Position numbers and translations under genes: made by a program
Part shown: positions 9,285-18,717 of the stretch, one piece after another
How the letters are laid out: every line of letters starts with the position of its first letter
Numbering within the stretch: the first letter of the stretch is position 1
The notes under the pieces: generated by a model
What the model saw: the letters and a program-made list of their open reading frames with translations, nothing else
Told to the model about the DNA's origin: nothing
The model's database searches: none
Assembly: GCA_017744915.1 (NCBI GenBank)
Contig: JAGIAH010000010.1
Coordinates: 1 to 64,000, forward strand
Length of the DNA stretch: 64,000 nucleotides
DNA from: Agrobacterium tumefaciens
GTDB lineage: Bacteria; Pseudomonadota; Alphaproteobacteria; Rhizobiales; Rhizobiaceae
Direction: 5' to 3'

Positions 9285-10529
9285 ATGACACAAACGACAG
9301 CTTTTGGCGTTCATTCCGAAGTTGGGCAACTGCGCAAGGTAATGGTCTGCGCGCCCGGCCGAGCGCACCAGCGACTGACACCGAGCAATTGCGACGCGCT
9401 TCTCTTTGACGACGTCCTGTGGGTTGAAAACGCCAAGCGCGACCATTTCGACTTCATGACGAAAATGCGTGATCGCGGTGTCGAGGTATTGGAGATGCAC
9501 AATCTCCTGGCGCAGACCGTCGCCGTGCCGGAAGCAAAGGCCTGGATTCTCGATCATCAGGTTGTGCCCAATCAGATAGGGTTGGGGCTCATCAATGAGG
9601 TCCGGTCATATCTCGAGGGATTGGGAGACCGGGAACTTGCCGAAACGCTGATCGGCGGTTTGTCGACCTATGAATTTCCCGACAGCCTAGGCGGGGCGCA
9701 GCTCGCACTGATCCGCGATGCTGCGGGTGTTAACGAATATCTTCTGCCGCCTTTGCCCAATACGCTCTACACGCGTGACACGACGTGCTGGATCTATGGC
9801 GGCGTGACCCTCAACTCGCTTTATTGGCCGGCGCGTCATGAGGAAACGATCCTCACCACAGCGATCTACAAGTTCCATCCGGACTTTGCGGGGAACGTCA
9901 ATGTCTGGTGGGGGGATCCCACCAAGGACTGGGGACTGGCAACACTGGAAGGCGGTGACGTGATGCCGATCGGCAAAGGCAATGTCCTGATCGGCATGAG
10001 CGAGCGAACGTCCCGCCAGGCCATCAGTCAGGTCGCTGCCGCATTGTTCGAGAAGGGGGCCGCGGAACGCGTGATTGTCGCCGCCATGCCCAAGCTGCGC
10101 GCCGCCATGCATCTCGATACGGTCTTCACCTTCGCCGACCGCGATTGCGTCCTGCTCTATCCGGATATCGTCAATGGTATTGAGGCCTTTTCCTTCCGCC
10201 CGGATGGCAATGGCGGGGTGGAGCTGCACAAGGACAAGGGCAGCTTTGTTGAGACTGTCAGGGATTCCCTCGGCCTGAAAAAGATGCGCGTGGTGGAGAC
10301 CGGCGGCAACGACTATATGCGCGAACGAACCCAATGGGACAGTGGCGCAAACCTCGTCTGTGCTTCACCCGGTGTCGTCTACGCCTATGACCGCAACACC
10401 TACGCCAATACCCTGCTTCGCAAGGAGGGTATCGAGGTTATTACGATCACGGGTGCGGAGCTTGGGCGCGGTCGTGGCGGCGGCCATTGCATGACCTGCC
10501 CGATTGTCCGCGATGCCGTCGACTATTGA
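9285..10529 (+). CDS. arcA: Arginine deiminase
   Basis: A 414-residue cytoplasmic enzyme that hydrolyses arginine to citrulline and ammonia. The N-terminal motif [20 protein letters not shown], the substrate-binding segment [35 protein letters not shown], the catalytic His/Asp in [12 protein letters not shown] and the C-terminal nucleophile Cys in [15 protein letters not shown] are all present, so the enzyme should be active. Length is normal (about 400-420). The start has GGAGAGGCGAAGG just upstream. No ornithine carbamoyltransferase (arcB) or carbamate kinase (arcC) gene follows, so ATP formation through the full pathway is not encoded here. Ammonia release with antiport suggests pH homeostasis. 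Confidence 0.96.
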   Translation: MTQTTAFGVHSEVGQLRKVMVCAPGRAHQRLTPSNCDALLFDDVLWVENAKRDHFDFMTKMRDRGVEVLEMHNLLAQTVAVPEAKAWILDHQVVPNQIGLGLINEVRSYLEGLGDRELAETLIGGLSTYEFPDSLGGAQLALIRDAAGVNEYLLPPLPNTLYTRDTTCWIYGGVTLNSLYWPARHEETILTTAIYKFHPDFAGNVNVWWGDPTKDWGLATLEGGDVMPIGKGNVLIGMSERTSRQAISQVAAALFEKGAAERVIVAAMPKLRAAMHLDTVFTFADRDCVLLYPDIVNGIEAFSFRPDGNGGVELHKDKGSFVETVRDSLGLKKMRVVETGGNDYMRERTQWDSGANLVCASPGVVYAYDRNTYANTLLRKEGIEVITITGAELGRGRGGGHCMTCPIVRDAVDY

Positions 10530-10548
10530 GGTGTTTCACGAAACTGCC

Positions 10549-10577
10549 GGGAGCGCGTAGGAAACAACCGCGCTCCC
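10549..10577 (+). terminator. GC hairpin after arcA
   Basis: A perfect 9-bp stem GGGAGCGCG/CGCGCTCCC with an 11-nt loop begins 19 nt after the arcA stop. There is no T-run, so it may be a Rho-dependent or RNA-stabilising structure rather than a classic intrinsic terminator. Confidence 0.5.
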
Positions 10578-10645
10578 TGATTTGCCGTATCGGGATGCCG
10601 CCATGATAGCGATGGCGGGTAACCCTATTGGGGAGACCAAGCCTC

Positions 10646-12082
10646 ATGCAAAGTTTCGGACAGAAATATAGCCATCTGGTCCATAATTCCGGGTGCGCCT
10701 GCTTCAATCCTTCACTGCAGATCGTTTCGCGTCGGCTGGAAGCCCTGTCGAGACGTGGATTCCTGGTAGGTCTTGGAGCTGCAGCGCTTTCAAGCGCAAT
10801 GCCGAAGCCCTCCGCTGCCCAAGACGCTCCCTCAAAAACAGTGTTCCGCGAGGTGCGTCTTTTCGACGGCAAATCGAGTACAGTCCAGACGGGTGTGCAG
10901 GTTCTTGTTGAGAATGGCAAAATCACCGCGGTTGACCCGGCCAACAATCCCGCACCGACAGATGCGACTGTCATAAATTGCCGAAATGGTGTTCTGCTGC
11001 CGGGTTTGATCGATGCTCATTGGCATACGATTTTTGCGGCGGTTCCCCTCAATATCCTTTTGGCGGGTGACCCCGGCATCATTTTTGCGGCGGCGACTGC
11101 TGAAGCCGAGCGGACGCTTCTGCGCGGCTTCACAACAGTGCGCGATCTTGGCGGGCCCGTATTTTCATTCAAGCAGGCCGTGGACGGGGGGATCATCTCT
11201 GGCCCGCGCATATTCCCGTGCGGGGCAATGATAACGACGTCAGGCGGTCACGGCGATCTACGTCTGCCGACGGAAATCCCAAGGGATGGAGCGAAGTTAA
11301 GCTCAAGCGAATTGATGGGCGCATCGGCAATTGTCGACAGTATCGGCGATATCCGGTTGCGGGTCCGGGAGCAATTGCTCCAGGGAGCCTCGCAGATCAA
11401 GATGGTGGGAAGCGGAGGGGTATCTTCTCCCCGAAGTCCGCTCGACATGACGACATTCAGCGAGGAAGAGCTTCGGGCAGCGGTCGAGGTCGCCCGCGAC
11501 TGGAACACCTATGTTGCGACCCACGCCTATACACCTCGGGCGGTTCAACGTGCGCTGGCTGCGGGTGTCGCCTGTATCGAGCACGCGCATCTGATCGACG
11601 AGGATACGGCGAGAATGATCGCCGACAAGGGCGCATGGCTCAGCACGCAACCTTTCCTGACGATGGAGGACGCTGCGTCGCAGAGCGGACCGGGACTGGA
11701 GCGAATACAGCAACTGTTTGCCGGTACGCCGAAAATCTATGAATTTGCCCGGAAATACGGGATCAAGACGGCTTGGGGATCCGATGTCCTGTTTTCGCCC
11801 CAGCTCGGGCCGCGTCAGAACTTCATGCTGACACATCTGAGTAACTGGTACTCGAACGCGGAAATCCTGCAGATGGCGACATCAGGTAATGCCGAATTGC
11901 TGGCGCTTTCCAGTTTCCGTAATCCCTATCCCGGCAGGCTTGGTGTTATCGAAGCTGACGCATTGGCAGATATTATTGTCGTCGATGGTAATCCGCTTGA
12001 TGATATCGGTCTGCTGGAAGATCCTCAGAAGTCCCTTTCCCTCGTCATGAAGGATGGCCGTATCCATAAGAATATTCTTTGA
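10646..12082 (+). CDS. Tat-exported metal-dependent amidohydrolase (imidazolonepropionase/prolidase-like)
   Basis: A 478-residue amidohydrolase-superfamily enzyme. A twin-arginine motif SRRGFLVGLGAAALSS (about 35-50) follows an unusually long n-region and precedes an Ala-rich cleavage area near AAQD. The metal-binding HxH lies in LLPGLIDAHWHT, with a Lys in QIKMVGSGGVSSP, later His residues in VATHAYTPRAV and CIEHAHLID, and the catalytic Asp in KTAWGSDVLF. Relatives hydrolyse Xaa-Pro or Xaa-Arg/Lys dipeptides, or cyclic amides. The ATG at 10646 is favoured over the TTG at 10628 because GGGGAGA lies between them. A role in releasing arginine from peptides would suit the neighbouring arcA but is speculation. 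Confidence 0.85.
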   Translation: MQSFGQKYSHLVHNSGCACFNPSLQIVSRRLEALSRRGFLVGLGAAALSSAMPKPSAAQDAPSKTVFREVRLFDGKSSTVQTGVQVLVENGKITAVDPANNPAPTDATVINCRNGVLLPGLIDAHWHTIFAAVPLNILLAGDPGIIFAAATAEAERTLLRGFTTVRDLGGPVFSFKQAVDGGIISGPRIFPCGAMITTSGGHGDLRLPTEIPRDGAKLSSSELMGASAIVDSIGDIRLRVREQLLQGASQIKMVGSGGVSSPRSPLDMTTFSEEELRAAVEVARDWNTYVATHAYTPRAVQRALAAGVACIEHAHLIDEDTARMIADKGAWLSTQPFLTMEDAASQSGPGLERIQQLFAGTPKIYEFARKYGIKTAWGSDVLFSPQLGPRQNFMLTHLSNWYSNAEILQMATSGNAELLALSSFRNPYPGRLGVIEADALADIIVVDGNPLDDIGLLEDPQKSLSLVMKDGRIHKNIL

Positions 12083-12133
12083 AATCAATTCATGCCGGTG
12101 CCGAAAGCGTCTGGCAGTTATCAGGAGCGGAAA

Positions 12134-13168
12134 ATGCCGGAAGCGCCACGCAGGCCGATGACAGGTATGCTGATTGCCGGCATTCTCGTTATTGCTCTTT
12201 TGTTTGTGGCGCAGTCAGTTTTTGCGCCTTTATTTTTCGCCCTGTTCATCATCGCGGTCGTGTGGCCCTGCCAGGTCGCCTTGCAGACGAGGCTCCCGCG
12301 TCTGCTGGCGCTGCTGATCACACTCATCATCACGATAGGCTTCATCACCGTGATTGGTTCGTCGCTCGCCTGGGGATTGAGCAGGTTGGGACAGTGGCTG
12401 TTCACGAATGCTGACCGTCTGCAGGTCGCTTATTCGGCGGCTGTGGATTGGCTGGAGCAACATGGCATTGCAATAGCCGGGCCGATCGGGGATTGGTTCG
12501 ATGTGTCCAGGCTTCTGTCCGTCATGCAGGGAACGGTGAGCCGCCTGAATCGGTTCGGTGGTTTTGCCGTGCTGGTGTTGATCTTCGTCATGCTCGGGCT
12601 TCTGGAGATCGGGGATTTCGCCGTGCGCTTGCGGTTGCCGGCCGCACAGCCATACGGCCAGATCATTCTTGACGCGAACCGCATCATCGCAATGAAATTT
12701 CGCCGTTTCATGCTGGTGCGGACCTTCGCCAGCATTCTCACGGGATTGCTCGTATGGCTCCTGTCTATCGGTGCGGGATTGGAACTGGCTGCGGCTTGGG
12801 GTGTCATCGCATTTGCCTTCAACTATATTCCGTTTCTGGGGCCGCTGTTGGCGACGACCCTGCCAACCCTCTTTGCCATTGCCCAATTCGACACCTGGCA
12901 ACCTGCCTTGCTTATATTCGCGAGCCTCAACATCATACAGTTCATCATCGGCAGCTATCTTGAGCCGAGGCTGGCGGGCGCATCTCTGGCCATATCTCCT
13001 TTTGCGGTCATATTTGCTGTGTTCTTCTGGAGCTTCATGTGGGGGCTGGCGGGAGCGTTCATAGGGGTTCCGCTTTTGATCGCCTTCATCGTTTTCTGTT
13101 CGATGGCCGCCTCTACAAGATGGATTGCTACCGTCCTTTCAGGCCCCGAAACCGCAAGTTCCGACTGA
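12134..13168 (+). CDS. AI-2E/PerM-family transporter
   Basis: A 344-residue membrane protein of the AI-2 exporter superfamily (TqsA, PerM, YdiK). Paired N-terminal helices MLIAGILVIALLFVAQSVFA and PLFFALFIIAVVWP lead into a poorly conserved soluble segment (about 95-150), then several helices, with the family signature FNYIPFLGPLLATTLPTLFA at about 230-250 and a C-terminal SPFAVIFAVFFWSFMWG. Members export autoinducer-2 or act as Na+/H+ antiporters, so substrate is open. The start at 12134 is chosen over the ATG at 12092 because CAGGAGCGG precedes it. It lies 51 nt after the amidohydrolase on the same strand. Confidence 0.82.
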   Translation: MPEAPRRPMTGMLIAGILVIALLFVAQSVFAPLFFALFIIAVVWPCQVALQTRLPRLLALLITLIITIGFITVIGSSLAWGLSRLGQWLFTNADRLQVAYSAAVDWLEQHGIAIAGPIGDWFDVSRLLSVMQGTVSRLNRFGGFAVLVLIFVMLGLLEIGDFAVRLRLPAAQPYGQIILDANRIIAMKFRRFMLVRTFASILTGLLVWLLSIGAGLELAAAWGVIAFAFNYIPFLGPLLATTLPTLFAIAQFDTWQPALLIFASLNIIQFIIGSYLEPRLAGASLAISPFAVIFAVFFWSFMWGLAGAFIGVPLLIAFIVFCSMAASTRWIATVLSGPETASSD

Positions 13169-13325
13169 GAGTCAAGCTATGGTCAGAAGCGATATTGACA
13201 AGGGTAGAAGCCTTAGAGAGAGGGCCGGCCCAACTGAGCAGCGCGCTTTGCCAAAAGACCTGTTGGGTTCGCTTGGAGAACTGAAAGCCAAGGTGAAATT
13301 TCGTCTTATGGATAGGATTGGCGAG

Positions 13326-13571
13326 ATGCGTATATTGAACGCGATCATGTTGTTTCTCATAGTCATTGGAGGGCTGGATTGGCTTCTTATCGGCCTGTTC
13401 CAGTTCGATCCTATCGGGTTGCTGTTAGGAGGCCCCGGTGCCATCCTTGCTCGGATAGCCTATACGTTGATAGGCGTTTCCGCGCTCTGGCAACTCCTTC
13501 CTCTCGTCGGCGCCGCGCACCGCCGGGATGCCGAAGAGAGGATAAAGCGCAGCAACGCCCATCGGCCATAG
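13326..13571 (+). CDS. DUF378-family small membrane protein
   Basis: An 81-residue protein with two membrane helices: MRILNAIMLFLIVIGGLDWL into GLF, and RIAYTLIGVSALWQLLPLVG. The GGLDWLLIGLFQFDPIGLL motif is the DUF378 (YuzA-like) signature; function unknown. The frame stays open upstream to an ATG at 13179 (130 residues). The shorter start is preferred because it gives the usual family length and because the upstream codons lack the GC-rich third positions of neighbouring genes. The ribosome site is weak for all candidate starts. Confidence 0.68.
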   Translation: MRILNAIMLFLIVIGGLDWLLIGLFQFDPIGLLLGGPGAILARIAYTLIGVSALWQLLPLVGAAHRRDAEERIKRSNAHRP

Positions 13572-13618
13572 GTGATATAGCCTCGATTTGGGGTCAATAT
13601 TGATGGCCAGACTTCGTC

Positions 13619-13867
13619 CTATGACCGGTAGCGTTGAAAGCGTCCGGGCACCCAAACATATCTGCTGCGCCTGATGTTCCACACCCATCTTCCACGAACC
13701 CATCGATAGCCTTTCCGGGGAGGTGGAGCTTTTTCTTCCAGATTTGGCGGCGGCGGAGGGCGCCTGCCCACGGGAGTAAGCGGTCCTACTGTCTCTGAGG
13801 ACGCCGCACCTGGTACAAGTATCAATGTGCCGATGAGCTGAAGAAATAATCTGCGATGTCTTTCCAT
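13619..13867 (-). CDS. Small exported protein with Trp/Pro-rich WVPGxW-type repeats
   Basis: An 82-residue protein with a signal peptide (MERHRRLFLQLIGTLILVPG, cleavage near AASSE). A Pro-rich linker (RRPPPPPNLEEKAPPPRKG) and repeated aromatic motifs (YRWVRGRWVWN, YVWVPGRF) follow. Such WxxGxW repeats occur in small envelope proteins of proteobacteria, often of unknown function. The ATG at 13867 has GGAGAGCGAA in front of it. It lies 17 nt downstream of the lipoprotein hydrolase gene on the same strand and is probably co-transcribed with it. Function is not recognised. Confidence 0.65.
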   Translation of the reverse strand: MERHRRLFLQLIGTLILVPGAASSETVGPLTPVGRRPPPPPNLEEKAPPPRKGYRWVRGRWVWNIRRSRYVWVPGRFQRYRS

Positions 13868-13884
13868 TTCGCTCTCCTCTCTCG

Positions 13885-15051
13885 TTATTGCGTTGAAACG
13901 ACGGATTTGCGTGGTGGTGCCAGATCTCTATCCTCATCCAGCAGTTCAATCGCCTGTCTCAGGATACGTCCATCTTCTGAATTGGCCGATGAGGCAGAAA
14001 GCGTACCTGTTCCGACCCTTCCACCCGTCAGGGCCTGCAAGGGTATTCTGGGAAACATGGTTGCAAGCGTGACAAACCTGTCGTGTCTGATCCTTGTCGG
14101 AGCCCTGACATCGCTGATATCGATGATTTGAAGATTGCTTTCTTCGGCCAGTGCGATGGTGCGGGGATCTTCGATGTCGAGCGCCCCGACTTTTGCCGAG
14201 GCACCTGCAAGCCATCGTGAGGTCGCGAGTGCCAGATCGTCTTGTGTAGATAGCACTATGACTGGTTTTTTCAGGTTGCCTACGACTTTCAATTGTTTAC
14301 GGAAAACATCGATATCGACATCGGGTGCCGCAAGTATCACTTGGTTGATTTGGTCCAGTGCACGATTGTTGGATTGAAGGCGCAGTTGCCGCACGGCCTC
14401 GACGGTTAGCCAGCTTCCCATGCTATGGGCCAAAATCGTGGTCTCGACTTTTCCGGTGCCGAGATCTTCCAGCGTTTGGACGAGTTCATCGCGTGAGAAA
14501 TTGCTCGAATCCCTGTCCGCAAGGTAGCTCGAGAAACTCGCGCGAGATGGCCATGCAAACAATATGGGCGTGCTTCTGACATCAGCATCGGCGGATATTT
14601 GAACGAGCCTGAACAGGCTTTCCTGGAAATTGTTATTGTAGCCGTGGACGAAGACCAATGCCGAGCGATTGGCTGCAGCCATGCCAACAAATTGTTCGTG
14701 TGAAATGACTTTGCTTTCGATCACGGCGAAGGAAGACGCAGCATTCGGCATGCCATGCGGCCATTCGATCATGCCCGGCTTATGTCCCGGCGGAACCGAA
14801 ACGACCACACGGAGATAGGCAGGGTCTTGCGCCCTTTCGCTGGTAAACCCGTTATTGCCAAGCTTATCAGGTTCACGTGTCGTTACGACCAGAATCGTCT
14901 GCTGTAACGCGCCCTCCACCGGCTTTACGGCTTTCAAGGTCGCTTGGCCTGGCCTCGCACAGGAGGCCAGGAGAAAAAGGACAGAAACACTAAGCAAGAG
15001 GCAAAACGCCTGAAGGGCAGATACCCTAAAACACCTTGGTTTCCCTACCAT
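13885..15051 (-). CDS. DUF900-type alpha/beta hydrolase lipoprotein
   Basis: A protein of about 388 residues. A hydrophobic leader ends in the lipobox LLASC (Cys31 from the start chosen here), so it should be lipid-anchored in the envelope. The hydrolase core shows ALVFVHGYNNNFQESLFR, TPILFAWPSRASFSSYLADR and the nucleophile elbow ILAHSMGSWLTVEAVRQL, matching the DUF900 family of predicted esterases/lipases. The open frame extends upstream to a TTG at 15123 with an ATG at 15084. None of the starts has a convincing ribosome site; 15051 is chosen because it places the leader at the N-terminus. Natural substrate is unknown. Confidence 0.8.
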   Translation of the reverse strand: MVGKPRCFRVSALQAFCLLLSVSVLFLLASCARPGQATLKAVKPVEGALQQTILVVTTREPDKLGNNGFTSERAQDPAYLRVVVSVPPGHKPGMIEWPHGMPNAASSFAVIESKVISHEQFVGMAAANRSALVFVHGYNNNFQESLFRLVQISADADVRSTPILFAWPSRASFSSYLADRDSSNFSRDELVQTLEDLGTGKVETTILAHSMGSWLTVEAVRQLRLQSNNRALDQINQVILAAPDVDIDVFRKQLKVVGNLKKPVIVLSTQDDLALATSRWLAGASAKVGALDIEDPRTIALAEESNLQIIDISDVRAPTRIRHDRFVTLATMFPRIPLQALTGGRVGTGTLSASSANSEDGRILRQAIELLDEDRDLAPPRKSVVSTQ

Positions 15052-15123
15052 GATGCCGGGATTAAAACACACACAGGTTGTCATGGTAAATAGGGAACAC
15101 GCTGAACGTTTCGTTGAAGCCAA

Positions 15124-15421
15124 CCTCTATAAAACGCTCCACGATTTCGATTATTTTTGTGAGCCAGTTTCGCAGGAATGGAGAGTCGAGCCCTGTTTCC
15201 GAGCGTATCAAGGACGATGTGAACTATGTGGGAATGTACGGCATTAAGTAGCAAAGACCACCTCAAGCGGCTTACGCATCTGAATTACAATAGAAATTCG
15301 GACCAAACTTCTGGGAATGCCGTTGACGGTGATCGCGCTAGCGGCAGCGTTGCGTGTCGGCCGTCATTGTGCTTTGTCTGGAACGCACAAGAGCGGTCAT
15401 TCTGTGGAAGCTCTCACTAAG
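15124..15421. other. Intergenic stretch without recognised gene
   Basis: About 300 nt between two minus-strand genes. Short frames exist on both strands but none has a ribosome site or a recognisable product. It may contain the promoter of the DUF900 lipoprotein gene. No repeat or RNA structure of note was seen. Confidence 0.4.
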
Positions 15422-15835
15422 CTACTTTTGGAATATAGCCTCAATCGTCCGAGGATGGTTTGCATCGCCGATGATCAATACCACGTGTAGCTGCCTCTCA
15501 TCGTGGATTAGCGCTACCTTGATCGGAGTTTCCTGTGATTGGCCGCTGACCTTGGTCAGCCATACTCCATTACCCTGAACTGATGGCAATTCTATCGAAA
15601 GGCGCTTGGGAACAGGCTGCACCCTCGCAGACCAACCGTTGTTCGCAATGACCTCGAGTGTGCTACCGTCACGGCGAATGGTGATCGAGCATTTCGGGCA
15701 ATCACCCGAGTTGGACTTAACTTGCCGCCACACTCCCTCGTACAGATCAAGTTGCTCAGCTTTAGCCGAGGGGGCAACAACCGAGAATGCCAGCAAAAGT
15801 GAAAATAGCTGGGCTGCTTTCGTCAGATATTCCAT
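15422..15835 (-). CDS. Exported protein of unknown function
   Basis: A 137-residue protein with a clear signal peptide (MEYLTKAAQLFSLLLAFSVV, cleavage after SAKA). The mature part is about 110 residues with a beta-rich look, a CPKC pair (GDCPKCSITIRRDG) that could form a disulfide or bind metal, and a pattern DLYEGVWRQ...LPSVQGNGVWL like that of small lipocalin-type or protease-inhibitor-like periplasmic proteins. The start at 15835 is chosen because the leader begins there; the open frame continues upstream to 15976 with polar residues. No family is recognised with confidence. Confidence 0.6.
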   Translation of the reverse strand: MEYLTKAAQLFSLLLAFSVVAPSAKAEQLDLYEGVWRQVKSNSGDCPKCSITIRRDGSTLEVIANNGWSARVQPVPKRLSIELPSVQGNGVWLTKVSGQSQETPIKVALIHDERQLHVVLIIGDANHPRTIEAIFQK

Positions 15836-16389
15836 CAACGCACCTAACGTGAGTGGGCTTCTTGTGACGAATGATAAACTGGAATCTCTTTCGTTTCGGT
15901 GATTTTCATATGGAGATTTAAGGTTAAATCCGGCGAGTATGAACGTCGGTCTGGGCCGGCTCCGCTGACAATTCATCAGAATACAGTTGACTCAATTGAA
16001 AATTGCATGGAAATTACTAAGGTAACTTTTGCCACTTAAGTATTGCAAAAAAGATTGCGCATTTCATTCGCTCGCTAGTTTCTACAGCCACCTTTTCTCG
16101 AGCATGATGGCGGTTTCCCATCAAGGCATCAGCTTAAGGTTGTTTTGGCGGCGATATTGTGACGGATTTGACGGGTGACGTCTTGCAGGCAGGAATGCTG
16201 GGTCGGATTGCTGCGGCGCGCCCGGTGAGGACTATTGTTACAAGATTTCTATTTGGAAATGCCGGTTTTGGCTTGCGGCCGCGGACAGGAGTGGTCGGGG
16301 CCTAGTGGTGTCGTTGAGCACGACACAACAGTATCGCCTATCACGGTGACGAGACGCACGGCACCAGTAGCGCAATAGGGGGACGAAGC
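15836..16389. other. Long intergenic region upstream of the tyrosinase operon
   Basis: About 550 nt with no convincing gene. The first 250 nt are AT-rich compared with the surroundings and could carry promoters for both flanking genes. A perfect 7-bp dyad GTGTCGT/ACGACAC (16308-16326) lies 64 nt before the tyrosinase start and is the best operator candidate. A GGGGGACGAAGC ribosome site directly precedes the ATG at 16390. Confidence 0.5.
16308..16326. promoter_or_regulatory. Dyad upstream of tyrosinase operon
   Basis: Perfect inverted repeat GTGTCGT-TGAGC-ACGACAC in the leader of the four-gene operon. It could be a repressor site or an RNA hairpin. No dedicated regulator gene is adjacent. 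Confidence 0.35.
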
Positions 16390-17967
16390 ATGACCTATAC
16401 ACGCAGAGAAGTCCGGACGCTTGGCGGCAGTTGGAACGAAACGATATTGTGGTATGCGAAGGGTGTCCGCGCGCTCCAGCAAAAGCCGATTACCGACCCT
16501 GAAAGCTGGCAGTTCCTTGGCGCGATGCACGGGTTTCATCCCGTCGTGTGGAAACAGTTCCAGATCATCACCGATGCCACCGTCCTGCCTGATGATGCCG
16601 TCCAGGAGCGATATTGGCTGCAGTGCCAGCACCAGAGCTGGTATTTCCTGCCCTGGCATCGCGGCTATCTTTATGCCTTTGAAGAGATTGTCCGCAGTGC
16701 CGTCGTCGCTTTGGGCGGACCCGGCGATTGGGCACTGCCATACTGGAACTACTCTCTGAACGGCGGTTCCGCGCGGGTGTTGCCCAATGAATTCGCGCAA
16801 ACGCACCTGCCGGACGGGTCGGACAATCCGCTTTTCGTCTCCCGTCGTTTCGGGGATGGCACCCTGCCAATAACCATCGACGCACCCTCCGTTGCGCTGA
16901 GCGCACTCGATGACGGGATATTCACCGGTGGTGACACCGACATTCCGCCCGGTTTCGGTGGTCCGATGACCACGTTCCACCACGGGCCGGAATCCCAGAC
17001 GACAAATGGCGGTCTGGAATCGCTGCCGCACAACAACGTTCACGGCGCCATCGGCGGCGCTGAGCCTGGCACCAACCCCAATCAATGGTGGAACCTGGGC
17101 TTGATGTCGCTCCCCATTAGCGCCGGGCTGGATCCGATTTTCTGGTTACATCACGCAAATATCGACCGGCTTTGGACGCTTTGGAGCAAGATGCCAAACC
17201 ACGCCAATCCGACCGACCCCACCCGCCCAGCCGATAAGGACTGGCTCGAAGGCCCTGCCGACCGCGAATTCGTCATGCCCTTGAGCGGCGGCCGGGAGTG
17301 GGTATTTACCGCCAAGGACGTGCTCGATACGCGTGCGCAACCGCTTGACTACGTGTATGATGATGAAACGCCACCGGTGGTGACGCCGCGTGTGGCCAGA
17401 CGGCTGTCGACTCTGGGGGTTCAAGCGGTGTCGCCAGCGGGCGTTCCCGTCGAGGAGACCATTGTGTCCGATACGACCCGGCCAGAATTGATCGGAGCAA
17501 GCGAACCCGAAGTCGCGGTTGCCGGCCAGACGCGCGTCGAAGTCAAGCTCGACGAGGCGGGTGTGGCGCCACTGCGAAGAAGCCTGACGCGGGCGGCCGC
17601 CGCCGGTGGTGCCAGCAAGGAACCGCCGCGCGTTTTTCTGAAGATGGAAGGCATTCGAGGTACGGCGGATTCCGCAATCTATTACGTCTATGTCGATTTG
17701 CCGGCGCATGGAAATCCGCAGGATTATCCGGATCGCTTTGCCGGCAGCGTGTCGCTGTTCGGGGTGTCGGCGGCGAGTGTGCCTGATGGGCCAAGCGCCG
17801 GCGGAGGCCTTAATCAGGTTCTTGAAATCACCACTATCGTTGATGCGCTTCACTTGTCCGGCGATGACCTCGCAAAGCTTGACATACAATTCGTCCCCTC
17901 TAACGCGCCGAATGCGACGGCCGAAATGCGAATCCGCAGATTGAGCGTTTTCAAGCTGGGAGAGTAG
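16390..17967 (+). CDS. Tyrosinase / polyphenol oxidase (type 3 copper enzyme)
   Basis: A 525-residue oxidase expected to hydroxylate or oxidise phenols and catechols to o-quinones. The CuA site has His47 (AMHGFH), His81 and His90 (QCQHQSWYFLPWHRGYLY). The CuB site has His214 and His218 (SLPHNNVHGAIGG) and the HH pair 254-255 (DPIFWLHHANIDRLW). After the core come a DWLEG segment (about 285) and a C-terminal beta domain (about 415-525: VFLKMEGIRGTADSAIYYVY, FAGSVSLFGVS) like the domain that shields the active site in latent plant and bacterial enzymes. No signal peptide is visible, so it is probably cytoplasmic. A membrane protein gene begins 2 nt after the stop. Confidence 0.93.
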   Translation: MTYTRREVRTLGGSWNETILWYAKGVRALQQKPITDPESWQFLGAMHGFHPVVWKQFQIITDATVLPDDAVQERYWLQCQHQSWYFLPWHRGYLYAFEEIVRSAVVALGGPGDWALPYWNYSLNGGSARVLPNEFAQTHLPDGSDNPLFVSRRFGDGTLPITIDAPSVALSALDDGIFTGGDTDIPPGFGGPMTTFHHGPESQTTNGGLESLPHNNVHGAIGGAEPGTNPNQWWNLGLMSLPISAGLDPIFWLHHANIDRLWTLWSKMPNHANPTDPTRPADKDWLEGPADREFVMPLSGGREWVFTAKDVLDTRAQPLDYVYDDETPPVVTPRVARRLSTLGVQAVSPAGVPVEETIVSDTTRPELIGASEPEVAVAGQTRVEVKLDEAGVAPLRRSLTRAAAAGGASKEPPRVFLKMEGIRGTADSAIYYVYVDLPAHGNPQDYPDRFAGSVSLFGVSAASVPDGPSAGGGLNQVLEITTIVDALHLSGDDLAKLDIQFVPSNAPNATAEMRIRRLSVFKLGE

Positions 17968-17969
17968 CG

Positions 17970-18707
17970 ATGAAATGGCGCTTCATATGGCGCTTGCTGC
18001 GGCAAGCGCCGGGCCCATGGCTTCTGCTTGTCAGTCTGATCGGATGGGCCATAGTCAGCGCACATGCTTTCGGCGGCACGGCGTCGGTCGCTCATCATCA
18101 GCATCACGGCGAGTTGCAACAATTGGGGCATCATGCAGGTATCGGCGTCTGGCTGGTGATGCTTCTGGCGATGGCGCCGCTGGTGCTGCGCCATGAAGTC
18201 GCCTTGCTCTGGAAAAACAACCTGCCCCGGCGGCGGTGGCCGGCGATCCTGGTTTTCTTCGCCGGATACGGTTTGCCCTGGTTCGTGCTTGGGCTGGTTT
18301 GGGTGTGGTCGCTTGCCGTATATTCGCCGAGCGGTCGCGTCCTCGTCGGTGCGCTGATTTTACTTTTTTTCTGGCATTGCGCGCCGCTGCGGCAGCGATA
18401 CCTCAACCTTTGCCATCGCCTGCCCGCATTGCGTGCCTTTGGCGGCGGCATGTTCTTGGATATGGGCCGCTTCGGCCTTCGTACCGGCGTATTATGCTGC
18501 GCGATCTGCGGTCCGGCCATGTTTTTTGCCATGAGCCTGCCAGCCTACCATGCCGCCGTCATGTTCGCCTTTACAGCGATTGCGACGATCGAGCGATACC
18601 TGCCCGCACGCCGTCCCGTGTGGCGATTCACCCGCCTGCTGGCTCTGCCGGAGCCCCGCTGGCGGTCGCTGGACATACCCCGTGTTAGCCCTCTTGAGAC
18701 CATCTGA
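17970..18707 (+). CDS. DUF2182-like polytopic membrane protein with His-rich loop
   Basis: A 245-residue membrane protein with about six helices. A His-rich segment VAHHQHHGELQQLGHH (about 41-56) lies between helix 1 and helix 2. The later CRHLP-like segment LCHRLPALRAFGGGMFLDMG, GLRTGVLCCAICGPAMFFAM and the final IATIERYLP resemble DUF2182, a family of predicted metal-binding integral membrane proteins. The His cluster and the CC/C residues fit copper binding. With a tyrosinase directly upstream (2-nt gap), delivery of copper to that enzyme is an attractive but untested role. The next gene starts 10 nt downstream. Family assignment is by motif pattern only. Confidence 0.6.
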   Translation: MKWRFIWRLLRQAPGPWLLLVSLIGWAIVSAHAFGGTASVAHHQHHGELQQLGHHAGIGVWLVMLLAMAPLVLRHEVALLWKNNLPRRRWPAILVFFAGYGLPWFVLGLVWVWSLAVYSPSGRVLVGALILLFFWHCAPLRQRYLNLCHRLPALRAFGGGMFLDMGRFGLRTGVLCCAICGPAMFFAMSLPAYHAAVMFAFTAIATIERYLPARRPVWRFTRLLALPEPRWRSLDIPRVSPLETI

Positions 18708-18717
18708 GGATTGCAAG

